A stretch of DNA of 9,277 nucleotides. It comes from an uncultured Lachnospiraceae bacterium (lineage in GTDB: Bacteria > Bacillota > Clostridia > Lachnospirales > Lachnospiraceae). Positions within the stretch are counted from its first letter, which is position 1; each line of letters opens with the position of its first letter. Shown here piece after piece: positions 6,820 to 9,277 of the stretch. A program made the position numbers and the translations under genes. A model generated the notes under the pieces. That model made no database searches, was not told the DNA's origin, and worked only from the letters and a program-made list of their open reading frames with translations. Where the stretch lies: NCBI GenBank assembly GCA_910588565.1, contig CAJUPF010000095.1, positions 1 through 9,277 of the forward strand, read 5' to 3'.

Positions 6820-6854
6820 ATTGATATTCACATATATTCCCTTGCTCCTGACAT
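6814..6854. promoter_or_regulatory. Candidate AraC operator: direct repeats in the divergent region
   Basis: Two direct repeats of TGACAT occur at 6814-6819 and 6849-6854, 35 bases apart. Between them ATATTC is repeated at 6824-6829 and 6834-6839, exactly 10 bases apart, on one face of the helix. AraC-type regulators contact two major-groove half-sites about one turn apart, and place a site just upstream of the activated -35. The second TGACAT overlaps by one base the weak -35 of the galactosidase. This is pattern-based inference; short A+T-rich repeats can arise by chance. Confidence 0.35.
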
Positions 6855-6882
6855 TTGTTTCAGGGCTGCCTTGTCCTATAAT
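6854..6882 (+). promoter_or_regulatory. Promoter of the alpha-galactosidase operon
   Basis: A perfect TATAAT (6877-6882) is preceded after 17 bases by TTTGTT (6854-6859), a poor match to TTGACA. A strong -10 with a weak -35 is what is expected for an activator-dependent catabolic promoter, in agreement with the divergent AraC gene. The leader would be about 47 bases, with AAGGAG eight bases before the start at 6936. Confidence 0.6.
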
Positions 6883-6935
6883 ACAAGTATTCTATGTAAC
6901 GCGCCAAGAATAATTTGTCACAAGGAGATGATACA

Positions 6936-8090
6936 ATGAGTAGAAAGGCTATGTGTGCGGTTCCTCCTATGGGATGGAACTCCTGGAATACATTTACAGA
7001 GAAGATCAATGAAACGCTGGTAAAAGAAACCGTAGATGCTATGAAAGAGCGGGGACTTCTGGAAGCAGGATATGAATATGTGGTGATTGACGACTGTTGG
7101 AGCCTGAAAGAACGTGATCGGGAAGGAAAGCTGGCAGCAGATCCGGAGAAATTCCCAGGCGGAATCAAAGCTCTGGCAGATTATATCCATGAAAAAGGAT
7201 TTAAGTTTGGCATGTACAGCTGCTGTGGAACCAGAACATGCGCTGACTATCCGGGAAGTTTTGAGCATGAATTTGAAGATGCCAGACAATTTGCTGACTG
7301 GGGTGTGGATTATCTGAAATATGATAATTGCTTTAAGCCTCAGAATCAGGATGGAAAAACACTATACCGCAGGATGGGAATGGCTCTGGCAAATTCAGGA
7401 AGAGATATTGTATTCTCAGCATGTCAGTGGGGGACGGATTGTGTATATGACTGGATACGTTCCACAGGGGCACATTTGTTTCGCTCTACCGTTGATATCA
7501 ATGATTCATGGGCATCCATAAAGGACATTGCGCTGTCCCAGCTGGAGAAGCAGCCGTTTTCAGGCCCTTACTGCCATAATGACATGGATATGCTGGTAGT
7601 TGGTATGCATGGAATGGGAGGTAATGAATATATTTCCGCCGGAGGCTGTACCGATGAGGAATATCAGACACATTTTGCTTTGTGGGTAATGATGAATTCT
7701 CCGCTTATGATTGGATGCGATATCCGGAGCCTTACAGAGGAATCAAAGAAAATTATGCTGAATCAGGATTTGATTGCGATCAATCAGGATATTGAATGCA
7801 GGGCGCCTTTTCAGGCGAATTGTGAATCCAACAGTCCGGACGCATTTACACTGGTAAAATTTTTATCGAATGGAGATATCGCGGTTGCCATGTTTAATAT
7901 GGGTGATACCCCAACGAAGGTTGCTGTTGATTTCTATGACATGGGACTTACGGTCCATGCGGGAAAGGGACTGGAGTTTTATGACTGTATCAACCATAAA
8001 GCAGTTGGTGTCAAGACAGAAATGTTCTCAGAGATCGTGGCAGCGCATGGCGCTAAAGTTTACAGATGCAGGGTGGTGTCTGGTAAATGA
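6936..8090 (+). CDS. Alpha-galactosidase, glycoside hydrolase family 27
   Basis: The 384-residue protein shows the GH27 pattern from the start. PPMGWNSWNTF is at 10-20, VVIDDCW at 49-55 (substrate-binding Asp pair), and YLKYDNC at 126-132 with nucleophile D130. LFRSTVDINDSW at 181-192 holds the acid/base D187, in the position of the rice and human enzymes' R-x-x-x-D motif. HNDMDML is at 214-220, and FALWVMMNSPLMIGCDIRSL (247-266) and LNQDLIAINQD complete the barrel before a beta C-terminal domain. The known reaction is retaining hydrolysis of terminal alpha-galactose, for example from melibiose or raffinose-type sugars; related GH27 enzymes act on other sugars, so the substrate is not certain. 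No signal peptide is seen, so it is probably cytoplasmic and acts on imported sugar. The start at 6936 is chosen for AAGGAG eight bases upstream. The loop YSCCG replaces the more usual YSDAG. Its stop overlaps the next gene. Confidence 0.93.
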   Translation: MSRKAMCAVPPMGWNSWNTFTEKINETLVKETVDAMKERGLLEAGYEYVVIDDCWSLKERDREGKLAADPEKFPGGIKALADYIHEKGFKFGMYSCCGTRTCADYPGSFEHEFEDARQFADWGVDYLKYDNCFKPQNQDGKTLYRRMGMALANSGRDIVFSACQWGTDCVYDWIRSTGAHLFRSTVDINDSWASIKDIALSQLEKQPFSGPYCHNDMDMLVVGMHGMGGNEYISAGGCTDEEYQTHFALWVMMNSPLMIGCDIRSLTEESKKIMLNQDLIAINQDIECRAPFQANCESNSPDAFTLVKFLSNGDIAVAMFNMGDTPTKVAVDFYDMGLTVHAGKGLEFYDCINHKAVGVKTEMFSEIVAAHGAKVYRCRVVSGK

Positions 8091-8296
8091 CCGATCATGT
8101 TTGTAAAGTCTGCGGAAACCGCTTAACTTCTGATGAGATTGCGCTGCATAGGAAGATGTTTTGCAGGGCGGCAAAGGAATATATGTGCCTTGACTGTCAG
8201 GCAGCCTATCTGAACGTCGAGCGCGAATGCTTAGAACATGTGATTGAACGGTATCATAAAAGCGGTATATGTTCCTTGTTTGCAAAGACCAAATAG
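8087..8296 (+). CDS. Small Cys-rich, probably zinc-binding protein
   Basis: This 69-residue protein starts inside the galactosidase stop (ATGA, four-base overlap), so it is probably translated by coupling; only a weak GGTGG precedes it. Cysteines occur as CKVCG (C6, C9), C26, CLDC (C34, C37), C48 and C62. The two CxxC pairs about 28 residues apart resemble a zinc ribbon. NRLTSDEIALHRKMFCR between them and the closing GICSLF look familiar from small uncharacterised proteins of Clostridia (CxxCGRxLTSDEIxLHKK...CxDC...CxLF), but I know no assigned function. The last third is helical and charged. It is too short to be an enzyme; a metal-dependent binding or regulatory role is a guess. Co-transcription with the galactosidase is clear from the overlap, although the functional link is unproven. 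Confidence 0.8.
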   Translation: MTDHVCKVCGNRLTSDEIALHRKMFCRAAKEYMCLDCQAAYLNVERECLEHVIERYHKSGICSLFAKTK

Positions 8297-8351
8297 AAAA
8301 CGGTTACTGGGGCGGTATTCAGCCAGGAACCGGGCTGGACAGAAAAGAAAC

Positions 8352-8372
8352 CGGCGGTCGTAACGGCCGCCG
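8352..8372. terminator. Intrinsic terminator between convergent genes
   Basis: CGGCGGTCG (8352-8360) pairs with CGGCCGCCG (8364-8372) around a TAA loop, nine pairs including one G-U. On the minus strand it is followed by GGTTTCTTTTCTG, a T-rich tail, so it fits best as the terminator of the DUF4230-like gene that stops at 8387. For the plus-strand galactosidase operon, ending at 8296, it may act as a second-side terminator, though its trailing bases (ATAAAATTC) are weak. Confidence 0.75.
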
Positions 8373-8386
8373 ATAAAATTCTTCCA

Positions 8387-9109
8387 TTACTGGAATGTGA
8401 CAGTATATTCGAGTTCTTCCGCTATGCTAGTATCTATCAGTTTGCTGATAATTTCTTTTGCATTTTCATAAGCCTTATCCAAAAGCCCGTTTTCAATAGC
8501 CTTTTGCTCCATAGCTTCTTTGCTGATAGCATCAAATTCTCTGATATCGTCAACTTTAATAGAGTTGAACAAACCATTTTTTTCATCGAGTGTTTCGATA
8601 CTCTCTTCGTCCAGTTCATGTGAGAGGATTTCGGCTTCCGGCATATGTACAACAATCTCTTTACTTGAATTGTTTACTTCTACTGTGACTTCCTCTACAT
8701 GGATACCAGCTTTTATAATCCCGTCCCATTTAGCAATAAATGACTTGGTTGTAAATGAGAATGGAATCTCTTTTCCAAACAGTTTTGCCGGATCTTCAAA
8801 TTTCCCTGCGTCAGTGTATAAGTACTCTACTGTAGCAAGCTCTCCGATGTCTTGTATTTCTGATTTTATTAGCTCTATATTTACTTCTTTTGAAGCTATT
8901 TCGTATTGAACAATGGGGTCTGAAAGGCTCTTATTTTCTTCTTCTAATTCCTTTATTCTGCTCTTATATTTTTTTGATGCGCTCATATAACCTTTAAAGT
9001 ATAAGGATAACACTACGATTAATAATACTGCTGCAATTATGATAATTTTAATCAAGCTGCTTTTATATTTCAACCATAAATTCGATTTCGTTTGTTTGCT
9101 TTCGTCCAT
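8387..9109 (-). CDS. Membrane-anchored DUF4230-like protein
   Basis: The 240-residue protein has a short charged N-terminus and one membrane helix at about 19-37 (IKIIIIAAVLLIVVLSLYF). A charged, probably coiled-coil linker (45-62) and an extracytoplasmic domain follow. With Lys before the helix and no cleavage motif it should be anchored with the C-terminus outside. The sequence order in the outer part (helix with IELIKSEIQDIGELATVEYLY, strands around KSFIAKWDGIIKAGIHVEEV and VEVNNSSKEIVVHMPEAEIL, then a long amphipathic helix and closing EYTVTFQ) matches what I know of DUF4230 proteins, whose function is unknown. I start it at 9109, where GGGAGA lies six bases upstream; an in-frame ATG 14 codons earlier has none. 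It forms its own unit, convergent with the galactosidase operon. Confidence 0.75.
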   Translation of the reverse strand: MDESKQTKSNLWLKYKSSLIKIIIIAAVLLIVVLSLYFKGYMSASKKYKSRIKELEEENKSLSDPIVQYEIASKEVNIELIKSEIQDIGELATVEYLYTDAGKFEDPAKLFGKEIPFSFTTKSFIAKWDGIIKAGIHVEEVTVEVNNSSKEIVVHMPEAEILSHELDEESIETLDEKNGLFNSIKVDDIREFDAISKEAMEQKAIENGLLDKAYENAKEIISKLIDTSIAEELEYTVTFQ

Positions 9110-9141
9110 GTCATATCTCCCTTGTCTATTTTTGTCATCAT

Positions 9142-9170
9142 ATCGTATCATATCAAATAATATTTTTCAA
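9142..9170 (-). promoter_or_regulatory. Candidate promoter of the DUF4230-like gene
   Basis: On the minus strand TTGAAA (9165-9170) and TACGAT (9142-9147) are 17 bases apart, giving a start near 9135 and a leader of about 25 bases. The region is A+T-rich with several TATGAT-like hexamers, so another register is possible. Confidence 0.4.
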
Positions 9171-9277
9171 CATACGCTGAGATATTGTTTGGTATTTGTA
9201 TATCAGTTGTTATGGTTCACGGACAATGTCATGAACTTAAGGGGCAAGCGTTATGATAGGCGATTGAAAATGCAAAA

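Noticed and set aside
6760..6831. Longer N-terminus for the AraC-family protein, starting at 6831
   Set aside because: It would run through the gene's own promoter elements and has no ribosome binding site, whereas the start at 6759 has an excellent one.
6915..6935. Start of the galactosidase at ATG-like upstream codon 6915
   Set aside because: It would include the AAGGAG ribosome binding site as codons; the family motif PPMGWNSW follows normally from the start at 6936.
8320..8337. Hairpin CAGCC...GGCTG after the Cys-rich gene as a terminator
   Set aside because: The stem is only five pairs with no T-run after it; the nearby hairpin at 8352-8372 is much stronger.
9231..9277. Possible start of a plus-strand gene at the right edge (MNLRGKRYDRRLKMQ)
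   Set aside because: The frame is open and the composition looks protein-like, but there is no ribosome binding site before ATG 9231, only 15 codons are visible, and the region lies just upstream of the divergent DUF4230-like promoter. Too little to call a gene.

Overview
The window looks like chromosomal DNA of an anaerobic Firmicute, most likely Clostridia of the Lachnospiraceae type. The reasons are a moderate base composition with strong AGGAG-type ribosome binding sites, a very large 2-hydroxyacyl-CoA dehydratase-activase-like protein typical of strict anaerobes, a cytoplasmic GH27 alpha-galactosidase with a divergent AraC regulator, and small Cys-rich and LysM proteins of kinds common in gut Clostridia. 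The placement is an inference from protein families; there is no rRNA or other marker here.

Layout. (1) 1-1002 is a decayed region. It holds the last codons of an ABC exporter (3-53), a broken unknown ORF (about 53-467), and a ruined Phd/YefM-RelE type toxin-antitoxin locus: the antitoxin carries two single-base deletions and the toxin is reduced to its two ends. A palindromic promoter/operator candidate precedes the locus, and a 102-bp imperfect hairpin element (861-962) follows it. (2) 1003-5286 (minus) is one 1427-residue protein that joins two complete BcrAD/BadFG/HgdC-like ATPase/activase domains to dehydratase-like modules. A good sigma-A promoter lies upstream. (3) 5287-5850 holds a 45-bp tandem repeat whose copies can each form a small hairpin, then a small LysM gene (+), then a hairpin between convergent genes. 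(4) 5872-8296 is an alpha-galactoside module: an araC-family regulator (minus), a shared divergent promoter region, a GH27 alpha-galactosidase (+), and a 69-residue Cys-rich protein whose start codon overlaps the galactosidase stop. (5) 8352-9109 holds a strong hairpin terminator and a membrane-anchored DUF4230-like protein (minus), followed by its upstream region to the window edge.

How the parts may work together. The AraC protein probably senses a sugar and controls the divergent galactosidase, whose promoter has a perfect -10 but a weak -35, as expected of an activator-dependent promoter. The galactosidase lacks a signal peptide, so it should hydrolyse imported galactosides. No transporter is in view, so uptake must be encoded elsewhere. 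The giant activase-like protein stands alone, with no HgdA/HgdB partner genes or acyl-CoA pathway genes beside it, and its substrate is unknown. The most interesting items are the duplicated cysteine geometry of that protein, the eroded toxin-antitoxin locus with its neighbouring hairpin element, the tandem repeat before the LysM gene, and the Cys-rich protein coupled to the galactosidase.
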